From: Thermoguttaceae bacterium
GTDB taxonomy: Bacteria > Planctomycetota > Planctomycetia > Pirellulales > Thermoguttaceae
DNA: 64,000 nt
Direction of reading: 5' to 3'
Assembly (NCBI GenBank): GCA_017939795.1
Contig: JAGBAA010000092.1
Span: 1-64,000 of the forward strand
The translations under genes and the position numbers were made by a program. The notes under the pieces were generated by a model. That model was not told where the DNA came from and did not search any database. It saw nothing but the letters and a program-made list of their open reading frames with translations. Within the stretch, counting starts at the first letter, position 1, and every line of letters starts with the position of its first letter. Positions 7,536 through 16,512 of the stretch are shown here, piece by piece.

Positions 7536-10500
7536 TCAGTCTTCCTGTGCCGGTTTTTTCACGACTTTTTTCACGACTTTCTTCACGACCTTCTTCACCG
7601 CAGGGTGAGCATCCGCGTGACCTTCTGCGGGACTTTCCGCATCCGCAGCCTTCGGTGCCGGAGCCGACGTTCCGGCCGCAGGTGCCGGTTTCTTCACAAC
7701 TTTTTTCACCGGAGCCTTTTCTGCAGGATCAGCCGCCGCTTTGGGAGCCGCCGCCTTCGGTGCTGCTTTGGGTGCCGCCTTCGGTACCGCCTTCGGAGCC
7801 GATGCCGCAGGTGCGCCGAAATCGAAACTGAACGCAGGCGTTTCTTCCTTCGCTTCCTCTTCTTCGAGGATCGGAGCATCGCCAAGGCCCATCGACGCGA
7901 ACATATTGGCCGCAGCCGAAGAATCGACCACTTCATCTCCGATGCCGAGCGAGACCGGAGCTTCTTCCTTCACCGGAGCGGCAAATGATGCTGCGTCGTT
8001 GGAAACTTTCGTTTCCGCGAGCATCGCCTTACGGCGTTTCGAGGACTTCGTCTTGCCGCCGCGCATGATGAGGATCAGCGCGATGAGGAAGATCAGACCG
8101 GCACCGCCGTACAGACTGTACGTGATGTATTTCGGCGTCGGCTGCTTCTTCGGCGTCATCATCTTGCGGGCATAGTCTTCTTCCTGTGCAAGACGTTTGT
8201 TTTCGATCTCGATGAGCTGGTCATTGTCCTCGATCTGAGCGGAACTGAAAGCGTCTGCGTCGATCGGGGTCTCTTCCACCTTTTCACGCGTCCAGTTTGC
8301 GAAACCGGTCGGTTCCGCTCCCTGCGCTTCCTGAATGCGGCGCAGCAGAGACTCGAACTTGCCGAGGAGCGGTTCACAGGCAAGTCCGTAACGAACGAGG
8401 TAGCCTTCCTGCGGGATGCCTTCCGCATCGACGTTTCCGACCGAGCCGCCGAAATCTTCCGCCGACCCATCGCCGGCATCGAACGCATTCCGGATCACGC
8501 TGACCGCGGAATCGATGGTCTTCTTGCCGTCTTCCGTTTCGTATCCGCCTTTTGCGAGTGCAAAGAGGTAGAGTGCTTCCGCTTCACGAAGTGACGCATA
8601 GTAGTAGAGCCAGCGCTGCGGGGCGTATTCTTTTCTTTCTTCCTCGCTGTTTCCGGAGTAGACGCCGCTGTAGCTTGTCTGCTGACGCTTCACGCGCGCC
8701 CAGCCGGGAGCGAGAGACTTTTTCTTGTCGCCGCTCTTGATGCCGCCGCGGGCCTGAACAAGCAGGTTCCCCTTAAGCGTTGCGTCATCCGTCACGGAAC
8801 GAGACCATTTGATGTACATATCGAGCAGACGGTACTGCAGGTCGCGCAATCCCGGACGAGCTTCAAGTACCGGACGGTAGGCCGCATCCGCCTTCTCGAA
8901 ATCACCGAGAGATTCATGCGTCTCGCCGATCCTGCGCTGGAGCATGAACGTAAGGTTCGCGATCTTCTCTTCGGTCGGATCCTTCACGAAATCGGGATTC
9001 TCTTTCAGCTGCGAGAGCATCGTTTCGTACGTGCTGACCGCCGCTTCATAGTATTTTCTCGAATCCGCACTGATCTCCGCATTCGCGCCGCCGCTTCGGC
9101 TTCCTTCCGCCAGGGACAGGAACGTCTGGGCGATCCAGTTCAGCGCGGCGTAGGAGTTTCCATTTTCGCGAGCCTGGATGCGCTTGAGGAATTCCTCGAA
9201 ACCTTTCTGGACCGTCGCGACCTGCTTCAGCGTTTCTTCGTCACCGCCGGCGACCATGCTTTCCAGGTTGCTGCGAAGCTGCGTAGCGAGCATCATGTAC
9301 TTCTTCGTCAGGACGGCTTCCTGGTCCTCATCGCCGCCGTCGGCCGCGAGTTTTTCCAGACGGTCCATCGCTTCAAAGGCGCGTTCCATGTCGTTTTCCG
9401 AAACGAACGCGACCAGCGCACAGTTCAGGATGCTGTCCATCAGCTCCGGCGTCACTTTTTCGTTTCCGTCGCACAGGAGTTTGTACGGACCGATCTTTTC
9501 GTCATTCAGCCAGACGATCGCGTTTTTGTTATCGCCGCGGCGGGAGTAGCTGTTGCAGAGCATCAGCGCGGCCTTGATGACCGTCTCCGTAATGTCTTCC
9601 GGCTTCTTGACCTGCTTCTTCAGCTTCTGCGCACCGCTTTCCAGAAGTTTCAGAGCCAGAGCCTGGCATTCTTCCGCTTCCTTGATCGTCATTGGCTTGT
9701 TTTCTTCGTCGGCACGCTTGAACTCGATGTACATATTCCAGAGACTGAAACCGATCGAGAGTTCCAGAGCCGCCCGGTTTTCGTCGTCTGCCGGGATCTT
9801 TTCGATGTAGCGCTGCGCCAGATCGACGGCACCGACCATCAGACAGATCTTGCACAGACGCTCCCATTCGTCGGACATCGGCATATTTTTAATGCGCTTT
9901 TCGACCGGATTTCCGGATCCGTCCACTTCATCCAGGGCGAATTTTTTCGGATTCGCCAGCATTTGGCCCTTCAGTTCGATGCAGGAAACCAGCATTTCCA
10001 GCTGACCGCGGAACATTTCGACGATCTCGGATTTCTCCAGCTTCACCGTGCCGGCCTGCATGAGCTTCTTCAGCTCGCGGTACTCGTTCACGACGAGCGC
10101 ATTCAGGTAGGACAGCTCGAAGAAAAGCGAATCGGACGCCTGTACCGAGCTGATGTAGCGTTTCGCCAGGAAGTCCAGCATCGTGATCGCTTCATACTGC
10201 TGCCCCATCGCGTAGAGAAGCTGAGCGCGGTAGAAACGGTCCATGAGCAGGTAGTCGACCTGCTTGGCACGCAGAGCATCCCCCTTGAGCGTCTCAAGCA
10301 CCTCGAACGCTTCGCGGATCTTCGCCGGATTCTCGTTCACGATCTGCTGAAGTTCCGCCTTCTTGACTTCGTCCGTGACTGCCGCCAGTTCACGGCGCGC
10401 ATTGAAGTACTTCATGAACTCTTTCAGGACGAATTTGCGCAGCTCGATGTAGAGATTTTCGCGCTTGCTTTCATCCTTCTTGCGGTTCGCATCGCGTTTT

Positions 10501-11888
10501 TTCTTCAGTTCTTTCTTGTAGTTCGCGAACGTCAGGTCCGTTTCCTCGTCGCCAATGTGCTCCTGCGGGAAGAATTTCTTGTGCAGGGCCTTGACCTCTT
10601 CCATATACGGATGGTGCTTCAGAGCGTACAGCTGACGCACATCGTCGGAGATCGCTTTCCGGAACTTCGCCGCATCCCTCGGTTTCGATTCAGTCAGGAA
10701 GTAGTCCATGAACTTTACGTACGCGATACGCATCTGGATCCCCATCGGCGTCGTTTCCAGGAAATTCGCGCGAAGCACGGAAGCCGGACTTGCCGGATTG
10801 AAGCTCTGAATGGCGGCCATCAGGATCTCCTGCTGGTCTTTGTTCGGCTTCAGACCGTTTTCCTTGTTTCCGAAAATGTCGAGATAGCACGTACAGACTT
10901 CAATGAAAATGTTGCGGAAAATGTCTTCCTCATTCTCCTTCAGCCCCGTGTAAAGGTCGTTCAGGATCTCAATGGCTTCCCCTTTGCCATTGAATTTCTT
11001 CATGAGGATGAGCATTCTCGCCTCTTTCATGTGGCCGCGGAAGGCGATCGGGTACTGATTTTCATGGTACGTATCCCAGAAAAATTTGTACTGTTTGCGG
11101 GCATTATCGAGATTTTCCGCGTATTCCTTCGCATCTTCCGGATACGTACGCGCAAGTTCATAGTACGTATCGCCGCGGGCCATTCGCACGCTGTTCAGCT
11201 CACCGACCATCATCATGTACTGCGGGAGCTGCTTTTCGTCTTTCGCGTCGATCTTTTTCGCTTCGGCAAGGATCTCCTTCTCGTACTTCGTCAGGAACTC
11301 AATATTCTTGCGCAGTTCACCGCGGGAGGCTTCCTCATACTTTTTCTTGTTTTCCGCGAATTCCTTTTTCTTCGCTTCCAGATCCTTTTTCTCTTCTTCC
11401 GACATTTTGGAATCGTCGATTTCGGAAGGATCTCCGGATGTCGCGAGGTTGCGGTAGACCAGCGTCTTGTTCAGACGGATATTCGGAAGGAATCCGATCG
11501 CGACAAAGTAGTTCTTGCCGTTTTTGTTCTCGTTCAAATATTTTTCGAGAAACGTGATCGCTTCATCGTATCGGTCCAGGTACCCCTGGTTCGTGCGTTC
11601 CAGACGTGCGGAGGCTTCCACCTGAACTGCCATCATGAAATCAAATTCCGGCTTGAGAGATTCCGGCAGCTTGTTTTCGTCCTTCAGCTGCTGCAGATAG
11701 TAGACCCCCAGATCGCCGAACCCGTTGTCGCGCAAAAGGTTCACAAAATTCTCAAGACGGACACGCGCCGCCTCGTCTTTCGCATTTTTTTCGTCTGCCT
11801 GTACCGTGCCGGCTGCGAAAAGCATTCCCCATGCGCACGCTAAAAGCAGGACCAGTTTCAGGAAATCGTTTGACCGGTTCCAGAGCAT
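7536..11888 (-). CDS. Giant secreted TPR protein with C-terminal membrane anchor
   Basis: 1450 aa. A signal peptide (about 1-31) precedes roughly 1200 residues of helical, TPR-like repeats rich in Lys, Glu and Ala. One transmembrane helix (YGGAGLIFLIALILIMRGG, near residue 1260) is followed by a basic stop-transfer segment KTKSSKRRK and a low-complexity tail. The tail has AAPKAAPK repeats and ends in iterated VKKVVKK units, encoded by a ~12-bp repeat (7556-7602). The topology implies a huge periplasmic repeat domain anchored in the inner membrane with a basic cytoplasmic tail. GAGGAG precedes the ATG. It is the first gene of a minus-strand block continuing with the 353-aa TPR protein and TolQ/ExbD/ExbD. 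By analogy with TPR partners of ExbB/ExbD systems it may transmit force across the periplasm; this is inference. Confidence 0.93.
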   Translation of the reverse strand: MLWNRSNDFLKLVLLLACAWGMLFAAGTVQADEKNAKDEAARVRLENFVNLLRDNGFGDLGVYYLQQLKDENKLPESLKPEFDFMMAVQVEASARLERTNQGYLDRYDEAITFLEKYLNENKNGKNYFVAIGFLPNIRLNKTLVYRNLATSGDPSEIDDSKMSEEEKKDLEAKKKEFAENKKKYEEASRGELRKNIEFLTKYEKEILAEAKKIDAKDEKQLPQYMMMVGELNSVRMARGDTYYELARTYPEDAKEYAENLDNARKQYKFFWDTYHENQYPIAFRGHMKEARMLILMKKFNGKGEAIEILNDLYTGLKENEEDIFRNIFIEVCTCYLDIFGNKENGLKPNKDQQEILMAAIQSFNPASPASVLRANFLETTPMGIQMRIAYVKFMDYFLTESKPRDAAKFRKAISDDVRQLYALKHHPYMEEVKALHKKFFPQEHIGDEETDLTFANYKKELKKKRDANRKKDESKRENLYIELRKFVLKEFMKYFNARRELAAVTDEVKKAELQQIVNENPAKIREAFEVLETLKGDALRAKQVDYLLMDRFYRAQLLYAMGQQYEAITMLDFLAKRYISSVQASDSLFFELSYLNALVVNEYRELKKLMQAGTVKLEKSEIVEMFRGQLEMLVSCIELKGQMLANPKKFALDEVDGSGNPVEKRIKNMPMSDEWERLCKICLMVGAVDLAQRYIEKIPADDENRAALELSIGFSLWNMYIEFKRADEENKPMTIKEAEECQALALKLLESGAQKLKKQVKKPEDITETVIKAALMLCNSYSRRGDNKNAIVWLNDEKIGPYKLLCDGNEKVTPELMDSILNCALVAFVSENDMERAFEAMDRLEKLAADGGDEDQEAVLTKKYMMLATQLRSNLESMVAGGDEETLKQVATVQKGFEEFLKRIQARENGNSYAALNWIAQTFLSLAEGSRSGGANAEISADSRKYYEAAVSTYETMLSQLKENPDFVKDPTEEKIANLTFMLQRRIGETHESLGDFEKADAAYRPVLEARPGLRDLQYRLLDMYIKWSRSVTDDATLKGNLLVQARGGIKSGDKKKSLAPGWARVKRQQTSYSGVYSGNSEEERKEYAPQRWLYYYASLREAEALYLFALAKGGYETEDGKKTIDSAVSVIRNAFDAGDGSAEDFGGSVGNVDAEGIPQEGYLVRYGLACEPLLGKFESLLRRIQEAQGAEPTGFANWTREKVEETPIDADAFSSAQIEDNDQLIEIENKRLAQEEDYARKMMTPKKQPTPKYITYSLYGGAGLIFLIALILIMRGGKTKSSKRRKAMLAETKVSNDAASFAAPVKEEAPVSLGIGDEVVDSSAAANMFASMGLGDAPILEEEEAKEETPAFSFDFGAPAASAPKAVPKAAPKAAPKAAAPKAAADPAEKAPVKKVVKKPAPAAGTSAPAPKAADAESPAEGHADAHPAVKKVVKKVVKKVVKKPAQED

Positions 11889-12357
11889 TTCTCATTCTCC
11901 TCTACGATATATCTCCAACCCACTGCGGGAAGTGTCAAAAGCTCGATCAATCACGGACCGCCGTACCGTGTCTCCGCACGGATGCAGACGTTGCGATCAG
12001 GTCATTTTCAGATCCGCGAAATGTTCAGACTCCGCCCTTCCCCAAACTGCCGCAAGAGCAGACCTGCCCCCGCAAAAGTCTGTTTGGCACGAGTCCCCAA
12101 CGAACCGAAAATAAAAACTGAGTCCGTTCCTATATTCTAACCGGAAAATGGGGGTTTTGGAATCCTCCCCACCCCCATTTTTGGCAAAATTTTCCAATTT
12201 TCTTGAAAATTTTTCCTTTTAAAGAGACTTTTTCGGCACAATCTTACGTTTAGAAAAAATTTTTCGGTCCAAAACGGCGTTTTCTAAGGAAATTTTGCCG
12301 TTTCTTAAAAAAGTGGAAGGGCGTCGCGGCTCTTTCGTGCCCTCTGTGGTAAAATCT

Positions 12358-12500
12358 GTCGGCGAAAGGTCCCACGCACGACTTCACCCTTCGGGAGAAA
12401 TCTGGCTGCCCGCGAAGAGACGACGGCCGTGAGAGGGAAACATTTTGAAAATCGTTTCCCTCTCAGACTCCCTTCAAAAACTTTTTAGACCTTTTTAAAT
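12358..12500 (-). repeat. Interspersed hairpin element, copy R1
   Basis: Reverse-orientation member of the intergenic family. It contains the GGCGAAAGGTCCCACGC module (12361-12377), a GGCTGCCCGCGAAGAG module, the hairpin GAGAGGGAAAC/GTTTCCCTCTC (12431-12464) and the CTTCAAAAACTTTTT arm (12472-12486). It lies just past the fliP stop. The remainder of the 634-base gap from 11889 is AT-rich and must hold the promoter of the giant TPR gene; none was assigned. Confidence 0.85.
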
Positions 12501-12522
12501 ATTAGTATTTTAAGCGTGCGCG

Positions 12523-13710
12523 TCAGAAACTCACCAAAAGCATCTCCACGACCAAACGCCAGCCGTCGGCGAGGACAAAAAGAAGCAGCTTGAACGGAAG
12601 CGAAACCATCGTCGGCGGAAGCATGAACATTCCCATCGAAACAAGGATCGACGAAACCAGCAGGTCGATCACCAGCATCGGGATCAGAAGCTGAACTCCA
12701 ATGAGAAACGCCGTCTTCAGCTCGCTCAGCATGAACGCGGGAAGCAGGACCTGAAGCGGAACATCGTCGGCCGTGTACTCCGCGAGGCGCGATTCATCCG
12801 GCGGCGTGGAACTGCTGCGCCAGAAAAGAAGGATCTCCTCCGTGTTGCCGGTCCGTTCAAGCTGCTGCGCCATGAAGGAGCGGATCGGCGCGATCCCGGC
12901 ATCAAACGCTTCTTCGGAAGTTAGGCGGCCCTCCTGGTACGGAACGACGCCGTCCTGCCAGGTGCGCTCCCAGGTCGGGTACATGATGAAGAGCGTCATG
13001 AAAAGCGCAAGCGCCGCGAGGACCTGCGTCCCCGGGATCCCCTGCGTGCCGAAACCGTGACGCAGGATCGAAAGGACGACGAAGATCCGCACAAAACTCG
13101 TCGTCATCATCAGAAATGCGGGAACCAGACTCACGGCACTCAAAAGGAGCATCGAGACCAGAGATCCCTGGATCTTCTCCGGACCGGTCCAGTACGCCAG
13201 AGAGAAAACGGATCTTTCCGCGGTCTCCGTGTTTCTGGACGTTTCCGTATTTCTGGAAGTCTCTGCATTCTCCGAGGTTTCCAGATCTGCAGAAGTCTCT
13301 GGTCTTTCCAGGGGTTTCGAAGCATTTTCGGACGCAGATCCCTCTCTGGACGGTGTTTCAGGCGAACCATCCGCCGGTCTGTCTGTCTGAATTTCAGACG
13401 GAAGCGCAGACGGGAACTCTTCCGGAAGTACAGACGGGAGCTCCTGCGCAAACGTCTCGGAAGACGCCGGTTTCAGCTCCGGGAAAACAGACGGTTTCCC
13501 TGCGGTCTGATGCACTGCGGCTGTTCCCGGCGGAAAAAGCGGCGGAACGTGCTGAAAATCGACCGACTGCCATTCCGGCGAAGGGACTGGACGCGGAAAG
13601 GAAACCGTTGGTGACGGACCGCCTTCCGAGAATGCAGGCGAAACCGGCAAAAGGAAACAGAGGAACGCGGTAAAAAGAAATTTCCGCAGCGCAGCTCCTG
13701 TTTTCTTCAT
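12523..13710 (-). CDS. fliP: Flagellar/type III export apparatus protein FliP, with long N-terminal extension
   Basis: 395 aa from the ATG at 13710, chosen because GGAGGAAC lies about six bases upstream and the start follows the fliO stop by 17 bases. A longer frame to 13797 would overlap fliO. A signal peptide (MKKTGAALRKFLFTAFLCF...) is normal for FliP. It is followed by ~125 residues of Pro/Ser/Glu/Thr-rich sequence with repeated ETSRNTETS units, absent from typical ~250-aa FliP. The conserved core follows: PAFLMMTTSFVRIFVVLSILRH, then ALALFMTLFIMYPTW, and near the end AFMLSELKTAFLIG and LVSMGMFMLPP. FliP builds the export gate with FliQ and FliR, and FliO helps its assembly. fliQ, fliR and flhB are not in the window. 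Confidence 0.95.
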   Translation of the reverse strand: MKKTGAALRKFLFTAFLCFLLPVSPAFSEGGPSPTVSFPRPVPSPEWQSVDFQHVPPLFPPGTAAVHQTAGKPSVFPELKPASSETFAQELPSVLPEEFPSALPSEIQTDRPADGSPETPSREGSASENASKPLERPETSADLETSENAETSRNTETSRNTETAERSVFSLAYWTGPEKIQGSLVSMLLLSAVSLVPAFLMMTTSFVRIFVVLSILRHGFGTQGIPGTQVLAALALFMTLFIMYPTWERTWQDGVVPYQEGRLTSEEAFDAGIAPIRSFMAQQLERTGNTEEILLFWRSSSTPPDESRLAEYTADDVPLQVLLPAFMLSELKTAFLIGVQLLIPMLVIDLLVSSILVSMGMFMLPPTMVSLPFKLLLFVLADGWRLVVEMLLVSF

Positions 13711-13727
13711 GAAAAGTTCCTCCATCT

Positions 13728-14339
13728 TCACGAATCTTCCCCATCCGCCTCTTTCCGCAGACGCGGAGCGGCCGTACCGAGCACTTCCCCATGGCATCGC
13801 CGGGTCAGCCGATCCACTTCGGCCGGATCGTCGATCTCTCCGATCCGGTCGACGCCGTTCTGAGAGACGGAAACGAGAAAAAGTTTCTGTCCGCAGCGCA
13901 TCAGACAGATCTGCTGCCGGTGCATGAAATGCGTTTTACCGAGGATCTCAAAAACATCGGAAGTCAATTCCCGATCTTTGGGCGAACATTTTTTCAGAAT
14001 CAGGATCAGGACCATGAAAAGGAGCGTCACGATGCCGATCGAAAAAAGCATCTGACGTACGCCGTTAGAAAGCACGACCGAACTGCCGAACGTTTCAGAT
14101 CCTCCTTTTTTCGGGTCCGAAACCGCTTCCGTTCCCTGAAAGATCGGAGCCGGAGAAGTTCCAGACGCTTCCAGAGCCTCCGTTTTCAGTACAGGCTGCG
14201 AATTCCGCACTGTTTCCGCCGATACCGCAGTTCCCGACACCTGTGCCTGGACCGAAAAGACCGTCGAATCAGAGACCAGCCCCGCAAAAAGCAGAAAAAA
14301 AATCCAAAAAGCTCCGAAACTGAAAATTCGACGGTACAT
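13728..14339 (-). CDS. fliO: Flagellar biosynthetic protein FliO-like
   Basis: 203 aa. Signal peptide or hydrophobic N-terminus, Ser/Thr/Glu-rich linker, a transmembrane helix (MLFSIGIVTLLFMVLILILKK, about 104-124), then a small cytoplasmic domain with FEILGKTHFMHRQQICLMRCG and LFLVSVSQNGVDRIGEI. This is the FliO/MopB pattern, where a basic beta-rich domain follows the helix. FliO stabilises FliP during assembly of the flagellar export gate. It lies directly upstream of fliP, with only 17 bases between them, under a near-perfect sigma-70-type promoter at 14417-14445. FliO is poorly conserved, so identification rests on topology, the KTHF/VSVS pattern and linkage. Confidence 0.85.
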   Translation of the reverse strand: MYRRIFSFGAFWIFFLLFAGLVSDSTVFSVQAQVSGTAVSAETVRNSQPVLKTEALEASGTSPAPIFQGTEAVSDPKKGGSETFGSSVVLSNGVRQMLFSIGIVTLLFMVLILILKKCSPKDRELTSDVFEILGKTHFMHRQQICLMRCGQKLFLVSVSQNGVDRIGEIDDPAEVDRLTRRCHGEVLGTAAPRLRKEADGEDS

Positions 14340-14416
14340 AAAATCTCCAACTATTCCTGAGATCCCATCTTTAAAATCTGAAAATCAGACCAACGCAGCC
14401 GCGTCATTCCGTCCGA

Positions 14417-14445
14417 ATTATACTCAATCAAAAATCGAATGTCAA
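14417..14445 (-). promoter_or_regulatory. Near-consensus promoter of fliO-fliP
   Basis: On the minus strand: TTGACA (14440-14445), 17-nt spacer, TATAAT (14417-14422). Both hexamers are consensus for a vegetative sigma factor. The fliO ATG lies about 80 bases downstream. A housekeeping-type promoter implies that expression is not restricted to a flagellar sigma cascade. Confidence 0.85.
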
Positions 14446-14520
14446 GGGGGAGAGCGTACGGTTTTGGAAAAATCCCGGTCTGAAACCTGCGCAGAACGGT
14501 CCGGTATCGGCGGCGCACAT

Positions 14521-14555
14521 AAAAATCCCGCAAAAGACGGAGTCTTTCACGGGAT
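14521..14555 (-). terminator. Intrinsic terminator of rpmB
   Basis: On the minus strand GATCCCGTGAAAGA pairs with TCTTTTGCGGGAT around a short loop and is followed by TTTTT. It lies about 80 bases past the rpmB stop and upstream of the fliO promoter. Confidence 0.8.
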
Positions 14556-14631
14556 CTGTTTTATTCTCCAAACCGGTCAGCCCGGCGTGGAAAGAAGCGC
14601 AGGAGGCGTTCTCTTAAATTTCGGCGAACGA

Positions 14632-14892
14632 TTATCTTTCGACGAGTTTGAACGGAGCAGCCTTGACGACGCGGGTGACGGCACCGCTCTTCAGGCACTG
14701 CGCGCAGATGCACACGGTCTTATGCGTGCCATTTTCCGTGGAGATACGAACATTACGAAGGTTCGGTTTGAAAACACGGCGCGTGATGCCGGTCACTTTC
14801 GTACCAACACCGCCGAGATACTTGGCGCGACCGCGAGTCTGAACCACATTACCGACCTGCTTTCCCTTACCGCAAAAGCTACAAACTGCCAT
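14632..14892 (-). CDS. rpmB: 50S ribosomal protein L28, zinc-binding (C+) type
   Basis: 86 aa. The N-terminus MAVCSFCGKGKQVGN has the CxxC pair of zinc-type L28, and the second pair is CAQC in CICAQCLKSGAV near the C-terminus. Conserved ITRRVFKPNLRNVRI-like core residues contact 23S rRNA. It is a structural protein of the large subunit. It is monocistronic, flanked by its own promoter and terminator. All four Cys are present, so zinc should be required. Confidence 0.96.
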   Translation of the reverse strand: MAVCSFCGKGKQVGNVVQTRGRAKYLGGVGTKVTGITRRVFKPNLRNVRISTENGTHKTVCICAQCLKSGAVTRVVKAAPFKLVER

Positions 14893-14970
14893 TGCACTTC
14901 CTCCTTAAGTTTTATGTTTCGTTTCGGTGTTTCTCAACAACCGGTTCATCATATTTCAACATGACGCACT

Positions 14971-14998
14971 ATTTTACACAAAATCGCAAGAGTTTCAA
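14971..14998 (-). promoter_or_regulatory. Promoter of rpmB
   Basis: On the minus strand TTGAAA, 16-nt spacer, TAAAAT. It lies about 80 bases upstream of the rpmB start. Confidence 0.65.
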
Positions 14999-15071
14999 GC
15001 CCCCCCTTTCCTTTTTTCTCCATTTTTCTCCATTAATCCGAAAAAAATTCGCTGAAATCCAAAATTTTTAC

Positions 15072-15100
15072 TTGACAGAAACTCCGGAAAGCGTTAAAAT
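15072..15100 (+). promoter_or_regulatory. Promoter P1 upstream of the alpha/beta-hydrolase gene
   Basis: TTGACA (15072-15077), 17-nt spacer, TAAAAT (15095-15100). A second promoter of the same type lies 104 bases downstream, so the following gene may have tandem promoters. Confidence 0.7.
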
Positions 15101-15175
15101 CTCCGTTTTTTTGCCGTTTTGGAAAAATTTTTCAACTTTTTCTCTGAATCTTCCCATTTGCGGGGGGGCAGGGAG

Positions 15176-15204
15176 TTGACGCAATGGAATTTCTGGTTTA
15201 AAAT
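15176..15204 (+). promoter_or_regulatory. Promoter P2 upstream of the alpha/beta-hydrolase gene
   Basis: TTGACG (15176-15181), 17-nt spacer, TAAAAT (15199-15204). The predicted 5' untranslated region to the ATG at 15309 is about 100 bases. Confidence 0.75.
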
Positions 15205-15308
15205 AGAATGAAATGTTTTTTCAGACTGCGTTTTCATGTGCGTATCCTTTTCGCGCAGACAAAATGCCGTTTTTATTGACCCCGAAAAAAAAAGATTCAG
15301 GTGAAAAT

Positions 15309-16376
15309 ATGTCGAAAACGAAATTTGGTTTCATTTTCATCGCACTGCTGGCCATGTTTCTCTTCACGGCCGAAAACGTGATGGTTCCTTCCTTCTGCGC
15401 CGCGCAGGATGAATACGATGAAGAGTATTCCGAAGAAGAGGATGCTTCCGGCGAAGAAGAGGACGCGGATGCACGCGGTGCCGATGAAGCCGATGAAGAT
15501 GCGGACGCGGAAAACGAAGAAGGATACAGTGACGAAGACGAAGACTTCGATCCCGATGCACCGCTTCCCGAACCCAAACGCGTCAGCGGAACGAAGCTCG
15601 AAACGAAAGACCACATTCTCCTCTCCGCGACCTACTATCCTGGAAACCGCGGCAAAAAGAGCGTCCCGGTCATCCTGCTTCACGACTGGGCAGGAAACCG
15701 TGAGGACGTGGAAGTTCTGGCGCAGGAACTCCAGCGAATGGGCTGTGCTGTCCTGATCCCCGACCTTCGCGGTCACGGACGCAGCAACCGGATGCTCGTC
15801 GGTCCGGAAAGTACGGAAAAATTTGAAGCCGGCGCGAAGCTCAAATTCAACGACCTTCAGGAGATCGTGCAGTACGACCTCCCGTGCCTGAAGCGATTCC
15901 TGATGCAGCAGAACAATGCGGGCCGTCTGAATATCGACAAACTGTGCGTCGGCGGCGTCGGTTACGGAGGCATGGCGGCGGCGTACTTCGCCAATCAGGA
16001 CTGGAACCCCATGGTCCGCCGCAAGAAGGCGAATCCGTCGGCCGGTGATGTGAAGGGCTTCTTCATCGTCTCGCCGCCCAAAAACGTGAAAGGGATCCGT
16101 TTCATCGACACGCTGACCTATCCCAATTGGCGTGAGTCGGCCTCCTGTATCGTCATTGGAAACACCAAGGGCAAAAAACTCGTCAAGGCGATGGAGACTC
16201 AGGTCAAAAAAGCCTGCGGAAAAGACGCCATGGAACGCTGCTGGTTCCGCACCTACGATGTAGACGGCGACGGCGCGGAAATGATCCAGGATCCGGATTC
16301 CGATGCTGTGCTGGACATCGCGGCTTTCGTCGAACTGCGGTGCATCAAGCGCGACATTCTCTGGAAGAGCCGCTAG
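15309..16376 (+). CDS. Secreted alpha/beta-hydrolase-fold protein with acidic N-terminal region
   Basis: 355 aa from the ATG at 15309, which directly starts a good signal peptide (MSKTKFGFIFIALLAMFLF, ending near SFCAAQ). An in-frame ATG at 15213 would place 32 unsuitable residues in front. After the signal comes a ~55-residue stretch dominated by Asp and Glu. A hydrolase fold follows, with strand/oxyanion region VPVILLHDWAGNRED and LIPDLRGHGRSN. At the usual nucleophile position the sequence is LCVGGVGYGGMAAAYF, i.e. G-V-G-Y-G-G, with Gly where Ser is expected. It may therefore be a binding protein rather than an active esterase. The acidic region may bind divalent cations. Function unknown. 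Confidence 0.9.
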   Translation: MSKTKFGFIFIALLAMFLFTAENVMVPSFCAAQDEYDEEYSEEEDASGEEEDADARGADEADEDADAENEEGYSDEDEDFDPDAPLPEPKRVSGTKLETKDHILLSATYYPGNRGKKSVPVILLHDWAGNREDVEVLAQELQRMGCAVLIPDLRGHGRSNRMLVGPESTEKFEAGAKLKFNDLQEIVQYDLPCLKRFLMQQNNAGRLNIDKLCVGGVGYGGMAAAYFANQDWNPMVRRKKANPSAGDVKGFFIVSPPKNVKGIRFIDTLTYPNWRESASCIVIGNTKGKKLVKAMETQVKKACGKDAMERCWFRTYDVDGDGAEMIQDPDSDAVLDIAAFVELRCIKRDILWKSR

Positions 16377-16413
16377 GAATAAATCGTCCGGAATGAATTA
16401 AAGAATTAACGGT

Positions 16414-16464
16414 GAATCATGGATCATGAAATTTGAATTGAGGATCCATGATCCACTTTTTCCA
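16414..16464 (+). terminator. Hairpin after the alpha/beta-hydrolase gene, possible terminator
   Basis: ATCATGGAT (16416-16424) and ATCCATGAT (16444-16452) form a perfect 9-bp stem with a 19-nt loop, followed by CCACTTTTT. It may end the upstream transcript or act in the leader of the FAD oxidoreductase gene, whose ATG is about 50 bases downstream. Confidence 0.5.
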
Positions 16465-16512
16465 CATCTATTTCCACACCCATTCCCCCCATTATTCAAG
16501 AAAGGTCCCTGA

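Noticed and set aside
8916-11843. 975-codon plus-strand ORF
   Set aside because: Fully antisense to the giant TPR gene, Arg/Phe/His-rich, no ribosome site or family match.
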